Shown: piece by piece, positions 1-11,979 of the stretch
How positions within the stretch are numbered: position 1 is the stretch's first letter
How the letters are laid out: the number at the start of each line of letters is the position of its first letter
From: Latrodectus hesperus
Taxonomy: Eukaryota > Arthropoda > Arachnida > Araneae > Theridiidae
DNA: 64,000 nucleotides
Assembly: GCA_037975125.1 (NCBI GenBank)
Contig: CM075851.1
Location: forward strand, 122,727,063 to 122,791,062
Direction of reading: 5' to 3'
The notes under the pieces: generated by a model
Database searches by the model: none
Seen by the model: the letters and a program-made list of their open reading frames with translations, nothing else
Told to the model about the DNA's origin: nothing
Made by a program: the position numbers and the translations under genes

Positions 1-3000
1 CACTTATAAAAAATAAAAAAAGTACTGTAATGCAAAAAAAAAAAAAGGGATTCTTAATTACATTTGGTGTTTCACTGTTTTTGGAAACTTTATAGAGAGC
101 ACGTTTTAAAACAAAAAAATTTGCTTAATAATGATGACTATTTTCACCATTTGATATATATTATTCATTAGATTCTAGATTTATCGTCTACTACTTTAAG
201 TTCAGTTCTGCACATGATGGTAATATAACAGAAAAATTATTTTAATTATTTATTTTTATCAAATATGAACAGAATGATTGTTATTGGTATATTCAAAGTA
301 ATAAAATATACTAATAATGAATTCTAATAATCGATTCCTTGAATTTGATTTGTATAATGTCACAAAATAGTAAGACAAAAAAGATGACCTGAAATTAATA
401 TTTTCTTTTGACCTTCAATAAATATTATGTTTACAAAAAATCAAGAGAGTCAATAACATATGATTAATTTTCGAACAGACTATGATTTTGAATGAATGGA
501 AAAAAACATCTTCAAAAATTCTACTTTTATTTTTTCGAAGATAGGATTTCCCAAAGTAATTGGGACCGTAATTGGAACTCGTTCTATTATTTCTGAAATG
601 AAGCAGAAGACACGAATAGAATTTTAATCGTGCCATTACAAGGTCATTCAATCATATTGTTAGAATGTTCCAAATTATAAATCTGTCAACAGAGACTCGA
701 ATTAAGTTCATCTTTTCATTCTTAACAGGCGACATATTCATTTCTAATTACATAAGCCTATGTAATGCGAATTTAAATCAAAGAAAAAATTATGCAATGT
801 CCGTTATAAGAGAATATATAAGGAAAAATAAAAAAAGAGTCCGTTATAATAGAAGTATGTGTGTAAACTTAACTTAGTACACGATTAATTTTAAAAAGAA
901 TTATATTGTAAAAGAAAAATTAATTAATATAAATAAAGTGAGAACAACTATTATCAATTAAACATTTCATGCATACTTAGATGTACCGCTTCTTAAGTGA
1001 ATATTCAGAAGCCATTATCACATTTAAGCATTAAAATTGTACATTTAACATCAATTGTATTTGAAATAATTTAAAATATTTTAAAAATATTAGAGTTAAA
1101 CTTTATTTGTTTTCCTTACAAATTAATCTTTCTTTTATAAGCATATTAATTAGTTTATGTATAATTTTGCTATTATTTTGATAATGATATTAGAGAAAAA
1201 ATTAATTAAATATAAATTAATGATTAATTTATTTAACTGAATCTAAGTCCAACTAATTTTAGGATTTAAAGAATATTAAAATAGAAGCTATTTTACTAGT
1301 TTTTGCAATATTTCGATGGTTAATTTTTTTCAGTAGAAACTGTTGACTCAAAATTCAGAATTAAAAAACAATTTTTTAATTTTAAAATTATATTATAATA
1401 ATATTATATTATTATGGCATAGTTATAGTAACTTATACAATTAAATTTAATGTTTTTAGTTTAAAAAAACAACATTATAAAATTCTTATCAAGATATAGT
1501 TATCAAGAAATTATTATCAAGATATAAAATTCTTATGAAGACTTTTATTATAAGCACAGAGCAAAAATATCTAGTCCAAAATTCACCACAAGAGGGAGCT
1601 GCCATCAAATTTTATATAAAGATAAGTGTTGCAAAAATATTTAATGAGATATATATATATATCTCAATGAAGCTGAATTCTAAATTATATGCATGATAGT
1701 AATAGCCGAAAAATGACATGCATTATTTTTATATGCTGTGTAACTCGTATTTCATAAGATTACCTTAATATTCGTTAAATATATAAAACAGAATCTTATT
1801 CCTTGAGTGATATTTTTAGCATTTGAAAAAATGAATCTTTAAGCTCGAATTTAGAGCAGCTTATCCACTGCTCTAAATTCGAAAGTTAGAATATTTGCTT
1901 GCTTCTTAATTTTTATTTGTTCAGGCAAATATTTTGTTCCCGTGGGATATACTTTAATATGATTTTTTTTAATTTAATGTGATTTCTAGTTAAATAGCTT
2001 CAAAGTACCATTTGTGACGACTCTTTTAAAATCCTTCGATAGAATTTTATTTTTTTGACCGAAAAAAAATTTCTTCGAGAAAGAAATCGAGGACAAAACA
2101 TTACAGAACTAAGATAATCAGATGGCCTATTTTGACAAATTTATTAAAATGCCCAGAAAAGTGCCTGTTACGTCATTAAATCTCTAGCCTTCCAATATTT
2201 CTGAACTTTAGTTATTTTGATAAATAAAACGATAAAATAACTGATTTTTCTTATTTTTGTGTAACATTTATTATTAACTTTTATTTTCAAATGGTAATTA
2301 ATTACAAATATCACTATATTCGTATAATTACTAAACTCATAACAAGCATTCCCATACTAAAAATTGATGTCTTTTAGTTTCTAATCAAATTAAATACTAT
2401 GCCATAATAACCTGAACAATAATTTAAATTTGAGTTTTGTTTTTCCTTTGGAACAGAAAGAGAGAGCATTTTTCCAACTCTTTTTTTCTCGTGTAATATT
2501 TGGTAGTGTATTATGCTAAATTCCATATGCTAAATTATGTAAAATTTAGTTTAAAAAATACAAAATTTACAACAGTTTTCTTAAACCAATAGTTGTGTTT
2601 AATTTATTTCAAAATTTACTTTTTAAAAATATGTGAAAAAACGTTTTTTCTACTAGAGCTTTGTACTAATAAATGGTAATAATAATTATTGAACTATCTC
2701 AAAAAGAGAGCGATAGAGTTGTTCATATTCTATATTAATATTTAAACAAAAATTAATCAGTGTGCCGTTTGAAATTTTCTTCTAAAGTTCTGTTACATGA
2801 TAATTCTATTAAATTTTCTTGATTTTTTTATTTTTAACGATTTAGCTTTTTCTAAATTTTTTTCATAAATGGGGTTTGAAATCCAAATATCATTTACATT
2901 TTCCGATTTTGGAAAATACTCCATGACAATTTCATTTCTTTTAACTGTGCTAAACTTTTTTTATATATTTTGAGACAGATATTATTAATTAAAATAATTT

Positions 3001-6000
3001 TTATGAAGTACAAGAAAAAACGTTTCTTTGATATTTTTATGATTAATTATTTTTATTTTTTTATATTCGTCCTTATTAATTTTTTTGTTGCGCACCAAGT
3101 CTGTAAGCAAGATTAGCATTTTTTCCCCCGTTCTTCATCATGCATATTGTTTTAGCTTATCTGCTTATGTTGATGTAGAAAAGTAACAGCTGATTGTTGT
3201 GGACGATCGATCAAATTACTTTTTTGTCTTTTTAATTTTTTTATAAATATTTTATACTGTCATTTTATTTTTTCTAAATTGTCATTTCTTTTCATTACTC
3301 TATAAATGTCATTTCTTTTTTCTAAAATTATGAAGCTTGTCATTTTTTCAGCTATTAAAGGTTGCTTAAAAATGTTGTGATATTTTAATGAATATATTTT
3401 ATAATTCTTTTCCTATTTTTTGTTGGAAAAATACAAATTAAATACTTAAAATTTTTACATACGTATAATTTTCTTTTTCTTTCAAAGTAATTACAATCTA
3501 TATAAATTTTTTAAAAGTATTTTAAACTACAAATCATAAATGATCATTATTCTTTATTGTAATTGGAAGCAATATATATATTTTAAATAATTAATTTTAT
3601 GAATTTACATCTCTGTAACCAATTTTTTTAATGTAATACATATTTCATTTTTACACATTAATGAAATAAGACAGTAAATATTGTTTTAGAATACCAGTAA
3701 AGAGTATAGAACATTTTACATAAAGCTCAATGTCAGAATCAAATCAAAATATCAAATGGGTATATTTTTTTATTAGTGGGATTTCTTATGTAATTTTTTA
3801 TTCTACTGAAACAAGATTTTGTAAATCTTCAATATTAATACTGGTATACATGTTATTCATGTAGGCAGTTTTTTAATTACGTAAAACATTAGAGAAAACA
3901 TGTGTGCTCTAAATTTTTATGAAAAAATAATGTAAACATATAATCAGAAGTTTAGAAATGTAAATAAAAATTTCTTTAATAAGATTAATAAAATCATAGG
4001 TAAATCTTTTTATAAATATTTATAGAAATAAGTGAATTTACATTATTTTTATGATATGTATTTATTTATAAAATTCTACATAATTATTATATCCGATTCA
4101 ACTGAAATTAATTTTTTTATAATTAGCATCAACAAATAGAGCAAACTTTTAATTAGTATAGTTAGAACTGCATATTACCAGAAGTATTTAATTGCTAAAT
4201 AAGTTTAATCCCAAATATATTAATTAGTTGATGAAATGATTGCTTAATTAATCAATTTGTGTGTTCATGAGTAATCAACCCGAATGTTACACATTTATAG
4301 TAAATGCACTACATGTTCACTAGATTTCTTAATTTCTTCTTCCTTGTATTTAACTTGTTTCTTGCGGTTGCTACAGTTAAAATGTAAATATTGCAAAGCA
4401 ACTGTTCAGAAATGCCATCTGGTTGGAAATTCTTTTCCTGGAAGCGTAACTACTACTTCCTCGAATCAACTGAATGAATGTTAGATAAATGCTTGCATCT
4501 TCAAGTTAAGCAATTACTCGTGTAATACTCGAGTTAATGCAACTGAACAAGAAACTCGAATCGTAAAAGCCACGATAAAGGATCTAATCATTTTCATCAC
4601 TCTACTTCCGACATCACAGATAAAACGATATTCTAGCCATGAAAACGAGGAAACTGATAATTTCTAAACATCATTTACTAAATGATATGTGTATAATGGC
4701 AAGTTATTTTAGAATAGCATTGATTTGACATCAGAAATTGCTTAATACTTTGAAAATTGGTCTATTGTCTGCATCGTAATTTCTTTATTTACGAATACCA
4801 TATGCTGATCGATTTATTTATTTTTAATTTAATCACTTGTGAAATTCTACTGGTACAGAACAGTAATAAATGAGACGTAGAAACAGATTGGCGATTAAAA
4901 TAAGGTTATTATTATCAATAATTGAACTGCAGATAAAAGAAATATTTTAAGGTCACATGGAATATTATTTCAGAAGAAAAATAAATGCAATGCATTTTTA
5001 ATTGGTACATTTTGTTTACATTTTGCACATCGATTTATTAATTTTTTCCTATGGCATGAAAATATGATAAATACGAAAATTTACTTTAATCTTCAGAAGT
5101 ATAAGGCAATCTAGGAATTTTAATTGTAACTAATTTCCTATGAAAAGACACGACAAATTCTAAATTAAAGGAATTCATAATTATAAATAGTAAAATTATA
5201 ATATTTTAGAATTCAATAAGAATGTCCTAGTTAAATATATTTAAAACTTTTGTGCTTTCTATAATCAATGATAAACAATCTCATTATGCAAATATTCTAT
5301 AATTTGCACTCTTTTTTTTACAATATTATATAAATGAAAGAGTTATCTGGAAATCAAAGTAACGAATCACATGTGTACTATTTCATACAATATAAAAAAT
5401 AACAACTTCGACATACAAAGCATCATATTTATACGATATTTTTTCCATTTGTAACTATTCATGTAGGGATCTTTCAAATTACTTAAAAATTTGAAAAGGA
5501 AATTATTAAAAATTGGGTTTTTAATGATTTTGATAAATTTCAAAAAATTTGTTACTTTTTTAACAATAAATAATAATTAGTTTTTATTATACATAGGATT
5601 CACGTTATGAAAATTGTTTACTTATTTTACACATAAAATCATTTTAGTACCAGTATTTAGTTTCCGAAAATCTCTTCTGTGTAGTTAAATCACTTTTATT
5701 ATTGATGTAATTTTTTTTTCACTTTTTTATTAAATAATATTTTATGTCATTTTACAACACATAATAACGTTTATGTAAATTTAATCTTTACAAGTTTCAA
5801 TTGAATTTTTTATAATTTTAAGTTATATGAGACGTAAATTTTATTAAAAATATTGAAAAAAAACTCACTAAAATTGAAATATAAATTTTAGACACGCTTA
5901 GTGGGAAATTCTAGCAATTTAAATAGCAATTACAATAATGAACAAAACGAAATAATTACATATCAAACTAAATGAGTATAAAATTTTATTTAACACTTAT

Positions 6001-7120
6001 TGAATTTGATATATTTAATATGATATTCTTATTGGAAAATACTAAAATAAAAGGGTAACTAAATACAAACTAAAATATTCTTAATAAATGGCATTTACGA
6101 AAAGAAAAATTTATATTTTTTTTACTTTATAAGAAATTATCTTATGTACCTAAAACTCTTTTACTAAAGTATTTCATTCAAAGACGTAATAATATACAGA
6201 AAAATTATTTTTTAAGAAAAGGTATCTTAAATCAGCTTATTTCGAAGGTATTGATGTATTTATTAGGGCATATTTCTATCAGATTCAAAATTTTGGAATT
6301 TTTGTCTCTAATCATATAAGCATGTTGGTTCATATTTTCTCGATTTGAATAAGTTTTATATATAGTTTTTTGTTAGAGTTAAAACTATCAAGTTTAATTT
6401 ACTTGAACAAAAAAGTATGCTTTTTAACCTTATAAATCATTATCCTTCAATTTTACCCTAGATTTCACACTTAAACACGGCAAATTCAAAATTTTCCAAA
6501 ATTTATAATCTGAAAAATTTTTGAAAATTTTTCTAAGATATTTTCACTTTTTCTTTTGTTAAAAATTCTATTTCATGATATAAAAAGAATATTATTTAAT
6601 ATGTTTAGTTTAAGGATAATAGATATTAATGAAATTGAAATGAAAATTCCTCGTCAAATAAGCATTATAATTATTTAAAACATTTTAGAACATAATTAAT
6701 CATAGTAAAAAGATTCAAATACATTAAATTTAAAACTTCAGTTTTAAAAACAGCTAAAACTTATTCATTCCATTGAATTAAATTTAACATCAACGTAAAA
6801 ATAAATATATTTTGAGAAATGTTGCATTATTTACATTTTTCCTTTTTATTTTATTTTCAACTCGTCTTAAGTTAATTTAAAAAAAAAGAAAAACTAAGCA
6901 TTCCAGGAATTGGCTACGAAAAAATTCAATCGCCAATTAATACGAAATTCCGAAATAATGTACTAAATACTTCAGTAAAGCTCATATAACTAATCTTAAT
7001 ATATTGAGCTATGTTATATGTGATATCAAAACCAATAAAATAAAATGAAATATAAATGGACAAGTGACTCCAATGGAGAAAAACAAAAAATGAATTCCAT
7101 TAATTTGTGTGATTCAATCT
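1..7120. other. AT-rich gene-free stretch
   Basis: No reading frame here resembles a protein I recognise; the short open stretches are what AT-rich DNA gives by chance. Apart from the hairpin at 1845-1882 and short direct repeats of TATCAAGATATA near 1488-1526, I see no gene, RNA or mobile element. Confidence 0.7.
1845..1882. repeat. Perfect 15-bp inverted repeat (hairpin)
   Basis: The arms TCGAATTTAGAGCAG (1845-1859) and CTGCTCTAAATTCGA (1868-1882) are exact reverse complements around an 8-nt loop. The arms are richer in G+C than the surroundings. No adjacent gene explains it as a terminator; it may be the relic of a small foldback insertion. Confidence 0.85.
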
Positions 7121-7133
7121 CTTATATTATTAG

Positions 7134-7312
7134 GCCGAACTGGCAGCCGAATGGTTAGCGCTCTTGCCTTCGGTTCAACAGTTCCTGGGTTCGAATCCCA
7201 CCTTGGGCATGGATGTTTGTAGTGGTTCGGAATCCACTTTAAAACCATAGGTCCCGGTCTAATTAGCCTTCGTTTGCAAAAAATGACCGTTGAGCGACAA
7301 ACAAAGCCAAAC
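7134..7312 (+). mobile_element. tRNA-headed SINE with 13-bp TSD
   Basis: A 179-bp retroposon in AT-rich flanks. Its head is tRNA-like: an A-box-like TGGCAGCCGAATGG near 7141 and a B-box-like GGTTCGAATCC near 7188, the internal RNA polymerase III promoter elements. The body is unique and the 3' end is a short A-rich AAAGCCAAAC. The 13-bp sequence CTTATATTATTAG occurs exactly on both sides (7121-7133 and 7313-7325), which is the expected target-site duplication of LINE-driven insertion. The perfect TSD suggests a fairly recent insertion. It codes for no protein. Confidence 0.88.
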
Positions 7313-7325
7313 CTTATATTATTAG

Positions 7326-7858
7326 TATTAATTTATTGATGAAAAAACTATATTGACAAATTTAAAATCTGTAACATTAGTCTTCGTGATAATTTTTGTC
7401 GTAGATTCTTTTTGAGTGTTGCTCGTAAATTTATAACAGATCACCAATGGATTACACAGAGACAAGCATTTATTAACGTAAAACAGCACAAAGCACGAAC
7501 AAACATAGACATGAGCGTAACGTAAAAAACATTGATTACTATCTCCTCTTTCTCAGCCTTCCTCTCTCCTATCCAGCTCGCAGCGCAGCGTGCGGCCAAA
7601 GTTAAAAGTTTTAATTAGAAATTTCTCTCTAATCCTGAGAGACAAAAGCATAAATAGAAGAAAACCGAATATAAATTTTTAAATCACAGATTCTAATTAG
7701 AAGTTACAAGATTTAAATTAGTAATACACACATTAGCATATGGTTTATATATTTAAATCTGCAAATCTTTAGCAGTTGATTTCCTCAATAATTTATCTAT
7801 TAATGCACAATTATTTGTATATTTTTTTAAAATAAATTCATTGGGTTATTTTTATAGA
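7326..7858. other. Intergenic, with a GC-richer patch
   Basis: The part around 7430-7600 is less AT-rich and, read on the minus strand, contains AATAAA near 7470 and a CT/GA-rich block. This is faintly LTR-like, but I found no matching TG...CA ends with a flanking TSD. No gene seen. Confidence 0.4.
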
Positions 7859-7866
7859 TCTAAATT

Positions 7867-8121
7867 GGAACAGGTGCCGTATAATCCATGACGCCAAATT
7901 CTGAGGTTGGCGATTTCTTGGCCGATTTTCTTATGTATCTGGCAATCTCGTTTTTCTTACGTCATACATATGGAGACCTATAAGATTTATCCAGTAAATT
8001 CTATTTTGGTAACCCTAGTACTTACGTCATTGTGCACGTCACGATACATCATGCTGGCAACATTTCTTCATCGCCAAAAAAATTCAGAATTTGGAATCAT
8101 GCATTATACGGCACCTGTGCC
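7867..8121 (+). mobile_element. 255-bp MITE, copy 1 (8-bp TSD)
   Basis: A small non-autonomous DNA transposon. The ends are inverted: GGAACAGGTGCCGTATAAT on the left and the complement of GGCACAGGTGCCGTATAAT on the right, with weaker matching for about 30 more bases. The 8-bp TCTAAATT flanks both sides exactly (7859-7866 and 8122-8129). An 8-bp duplication is typical of hAT, P or Merlin-like transposases, but the terminal GGMAC does not let me choose among them. The open frames crossing it are not genes. A relative lies inverted at 13688-13941. Confidence 0.9.
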
Positions 8122-8129
8122 TCTAAATT

Positions 8130-10307
8130 ATTTACTCAATATGTTAAAAAATTAGTATTAAGAAATACAATCAGATGATTAAGAAAATATGTTTTCTAGC
8201 TTAGTTATGTGGAATACGTCAATATGGGAATAAGGAATACTTCAATGCATGATTATGCATGATTTCCCCGACACAGCCTGACAGAAAATTATAAATATTA
8301 AATTAATTTATCAAAGCTTCAATCTAAGGAAAATGTGTTTTAATGTCAAGGAGCGTAACGATCAGATTATGAAAACACGTTTGCTAGTTCGATTTCGCCT
8401 CGTGATGTAGCAAAATACTAAGAATATTTAATAATTTTATATTTATATTTGATTTCCCATGAAAATAATTTTCAGAATATAGCACAATTGGTATCTAAAT
8501 CTATCAATTGAACTTCTAAATTAAATGTATTTTTAATAAATACTTGTTGAATCAATTTTAGAATCTTTTTTTTTTTTCGTGTAATTTCGTATCAATTTCT
8601 ACTTGATTAAGCATACTTACATTGCTAAATATTACTTAATGACAAAAAGATATCACTTAACACGTGATTGTGAGTCTAATTCTGTTTCCGTATCGACAGC
8701 AAATCTCGTGATTCAGTATTATGAATACCAAAATTAGCATTTTTGTTGTAAAGGAAAAGTCTTAAAGTAATGTTTTCAAAAATATCAAACAAATAGAATG
8801 ATTCATTAGTGAAAATATCCGAGTTCGATTACTTTTGCATTGTAACGCAATAAATGATTTAAGAAACAATCATCAATGGAGTTTCTCATCAAGTGAGATT
8901 TAGCATTTTCCCAAATTATAGAGTGAAAGTAATTTTCCTTTGTTGACAAAATGCGAAATTTCCTTGTCTTGTTTTTCCTGCCAAGCATGTGGTCGTTCTT
9001 TAAACATGTGTTTTGCTCTTTAAAATTGATTTGTCTCAGGAAATATTTCGATAAATTCTTTTTTTTTTAGTGTATTAAAAAAATGAGAATTAATAAGCAA
9101 TTTAGATTCGTCGAACAGATAAATCTTCCTTCAGACAATGCAAATGAAGAGTATTTTATTTCATATCAATATCAAAATTATTTTTCACGAACGCTTTTTA
9201 TAAATGAAACCCTAAAAACAGCTGTCTTTCTCACAACTGAAACATTCATTTCAAAATATTGCTTTCATTTCGTCCTGTTACATAAATAAGTTATGTTGTT
9301 TTGTACTACAAGACAATAGAAATTTAACATGCTATAATAAAAAATAAGTAGATGTTTTATTTAAAAAATAAAGACATTAAAAAAGTCAAAGTTCACAGTT
9401 GCTAAATATTTCATTCTACTATTGCAATAATTCTAGTTTTTTCTTAAATGCAAACAGCGCGTTAAATTACGATTAAGTACTAAAAGCAGAAATATAAGTA
9501 TTAGATATATTCCTTTACAAATTAAACTTTCAGTTTGCTCAGTAACTTTTTTTCTTCATAACTACTTCAATACAATATAAGCTTTAACTCCTAATATTTC
9601 TGGATTTCTAGACAAATAATCTTATGTTCCAATAAAAACAGAAGAGATTGCATTTAATAAAATAGCTCATTGAGTAGCATTAAGTAATATAATATTCGTG
9701 TTTTATTAATTTTATTTAAAAATAAAATAGCGTGTGATGCGGAAATATTTCCTGTGAACACAATATCATTATTAATGAATGGAACTTCAGGGAAAAGAAT
9801 TTTTAGCTGGAAAAAATTGTGGCTTTTTTAAAAAAGTAAATGCATGAAATTACATGTTCAACATTAATTTGAAGAAAAATTTTGAATCGCATTATAAAGT
9901 ATATTATATATTTAATACAATTATGTATGAAATTAAGTAGTCATTATATCCATCCTATTTCATTATATCCATCATATTATTCCCAAAATATTAAAACAAC
10001 TGATGCACTGAGGTATTTAAGCTACTTGTAGTTAAACTTAATTTAACTAAAAGAGCTTTAATATAATTTTAAACTTATGCAAAGTATATCTAAGAATTGC
10101 ACTTTTAATGTAAAAATTATTTCAAATTAATATAAATATCCATTTCAAAATAATAAAAAATGTACTTTTATTCCTTGAGGAGAAAAAAAGAAAAGAGAAA
10201 TTAATGGAATACAATTAAAAAGTTCGCATATAATTTCTGGATTTATTCCATATTTTAATTTAATAATTTTGGTATCCTTTTAAATGGATTTTCCTATAAG
10301 ATCACCT
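8130..10307. other. AT-rich gene-free stretch
   Basis: No recognisable protein, RNA gene or element. The 68-codon open frame at 9083-9289 shows no domain and has no supporting context. Nothing else seen. Confidence 0.6.
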
Positions 10308-10317
10308 AGTCTAGTAG

Positions 10318-10822
10318 GTCCCCCTCAAGTCCCAAAGGCTGCCTCATAGTGTGCACTAGTTGCCGGTGAGGGGGTGTTTCTGGGCGGAGTGGGTGAAGTA
10401 TGTTGGGAGAGTAATCTGGTAGGGTCACCCAAGGCGTGAAGGCCACTCCACTATGTCCAGCTAAAGCCTGGAACAATGGAGCAAAGTCAGGCTTCTACCC
10501 TTGGGTTCTGCCTTGGGGGTGCCCCAGGTACTCTGTACCAACAGAAACTTCTCTTAGATCCCACTATTCATGAATCTTGGGTTAGAAAGTGTGGCCACCT
10601 GCTTGCTCAGAGACACGTCTCTGGTACCAAGGTCTACCCTCTCTGTCCCAAATGTCGAGTGGATCAGGCCTCCCCATCTCATATTTTTCGGTGCATTGGG
10701 TGTGAGAGAGGAGACATGGATTTGAGACCGGAGGTGGTGCTTGAGAGGCTGACTATTTGTGGATTCATGGGGCTGGTGTGATGGTACTGTCACGCCAGTC
10801 GGGGATAAGCAACAACAACAAC
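10318..10822 (+). mobile_element. ~0.5-kb LINE-derived retroposon with 10-bp TSD, copy 1
   Basis: A distinctly GC-richer 505-bp insert ending in GCAACAACAACAAC. The 10-bp AGTCTAGTAG is repeated exactly on both sides (10308-10317 and 10823-10832), so both ends are defined. The 3' half encodes the C-terminal zinc-knuckle tail of an RNase H-type non-LTR retrotransposon; no reverse transcriptase is present. A homologous insert on the minus strand at 41111-41628 starts at the equivalent 5' position, so the short form may be a family of its own and not a random 5' truncation. Confidence 0.85.
10476..10781 (+). pseudogene. Non-LTR retrotransposon C-terminal zinc-knuckle fragment
   Basis: The 101-codon frame ends in a Cys-His cluster, CPKCRVDQASPSHIFRC, that is CX2CX8HX3C. 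The same pattern appears in the two other retrotransposon remnants of this window (41111-41628 and 51102-52475), where it follows the RNase H region. In LINEs with an RNase H domain, such a C-terminal knuckle is thought to bind nucleic acid. There is no RT or endonuclease upstream, so this fragment cannot act alone. The apparent ATG start is unlikely to be natural, since the frame is the tail of a longer ancestral ORF2. The stop at 10779-10781 lies about 30 bases before the CAA tail, consistent with a LINE 3' end. Confidence 0.7.
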
Positions 10823-11102
10823 AGTCTAGTAGCTTTTATATCATATTTTGTAATTTTGCAAAATCTGAAGAAACTTCTATATTATATTCTTAAACAGACT
10901 GTAGAAAATTTGTTTCATAAGCAATATTATACCAGAATATTTACTTGTTAAATTTTTTCATTTGTCAGAAATTTTTAAATATTTTAGCTAATTAAGATGA
11001 TTAATTTCGCATCATTGAAGCATGCAGAAAACACAAAAACAATATCCATTTTCCGTTGTTCAGAAACGACAAGAATCAAATCCTATCACTAGTTAACTGT
11101 AA

Positions 11103-11397
11103 GGCCGTTGTGGCCTGGCTGCCTAGGGCGTCGTTCTCATTATCGGAAGGTAGTGAGTTCGAATCTCGGCTGACCGAAGATTCGTCGTGTTCGCTTATGG
11201 CAGCCGGGGCACGTTAAAACTATCGGTGGTCGCAATGTCGTCCAAGTGAAATTATATCTATGGGGGCCAAGTATTGGGGTTTTTTTGCTTGGTCCCTCCT
11301 TCAAAATCACGAAGACTTCCACCCGGCTGCTTCTATCTAACTGGTAGACCTCAATTCAGGGCTAGGTACAGGTAAGTATGTTGGTGCAACAACAATT
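11103..11397 (+). mobile_element. tRNA-headed SINE-like element, second type
   Basis: A GC-richer block starting GGCCGTTGTGGCC, with a B-box-like GAGTTCGAATCTC near 11153 and a 3' end GGTGCAACAACAA. The head looks like a tRNA and the CAA tail matches the other retroposons here. I could not find a convincing TSD (TTAACTGTAA before and TTAGATAGCA after are too different), so the borders are approximate. It encodes nothing; the minus-strand open frame across it is incidental. Confidence 0.65.
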
Positions 11398-11760
11398 AGA
11401 TAGCAGCGAGAATCAGCATAATACATAATCTGACGCTGCATAGCTTCACAAAAACTGTTGAGAAGCAGATACATGATGATTTCCAACAGTTGTTGTGAAG
11501 TATTTTAAAATCTGCCAGCTTTTTACCTTTTGGGGGTAGTTTTCATGGACAGTTGGCCGTATTCACTTGTCCAAGAAAAGAAAATCGGGAAAACTTCCGA
11601 GCACTGGTTTCGACTTTTGTGACTATAGAAAACCAACACACAGCCTTAAGAGTGTTTGTGGGGCTTTCCAGCTTAAAGCGCAATATCTTGCCCTTTGGTC
11701 ACGGTGAGCCTCTAATTATATACATTTGTAGTTGCTTAAATGTACAATAAATTGATTACG
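11398..11760. other. Unclassified GC-richer block containing a hairpin
   Basis: This stretch is less AT-rich than its surroundings and directly follows the SINE-like element, so it may be the rest of a composite or older repeat. It includes a 17-bp inverted repeat (11444-11500) and a 65-codon open frame with no recognisable domain. Confidence 0.4.
11444..11500. repeat. 17-bp inverted repeat, pre-miRNA-sized
   Basis: CTTCACAAAAACTGTTG (11444-11460) pairs with CAACAGTTGTTGTGAAG (11484-11500) at 16 of 17 positions around a 23-nt loop. The size resembles a small hairpin RNA, but there is no independent sign of transcription. Confidence 0.7.
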
Positions 11761-11909
11761 ACGTAAAACGCAAATTAAAAAAATGAAACAAAAAATATAT
11801 TTTTTAAATAAGTAAAAGGAATAAATACTTCAAATGAGAGACATAGATAAATTTATAATTATTTCCTTTGTAATAACTTATTTGAATTAAAATAAACTTT
11901 ATGATTATA

Positions 11910-11912
<3 letters not shown>

Positions 11913-11976
<64 letters not shown>
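11913..11976. repeat. (AT)n microsatellite
   Basis: Uninterrupted alternating AT for about 64 bases, followed by a short AGAGGGAGAGAG run. Confidence 0.97.

Positions 11977-11979
<3 letters not shown>

Noticed and set aside
7430..7660. LTR-like block on the minus strand (AATAAA, GC-richer).
   Set aside because: No TG...CA ends with a flanking duplication could be found.
7907..8155. Open frames across the MITEs (also 13639-13920, minus).
   Set aside because: They are homologous to each other only because the MITE is repeated; each runs through a terminal repeat into unrelated flank.
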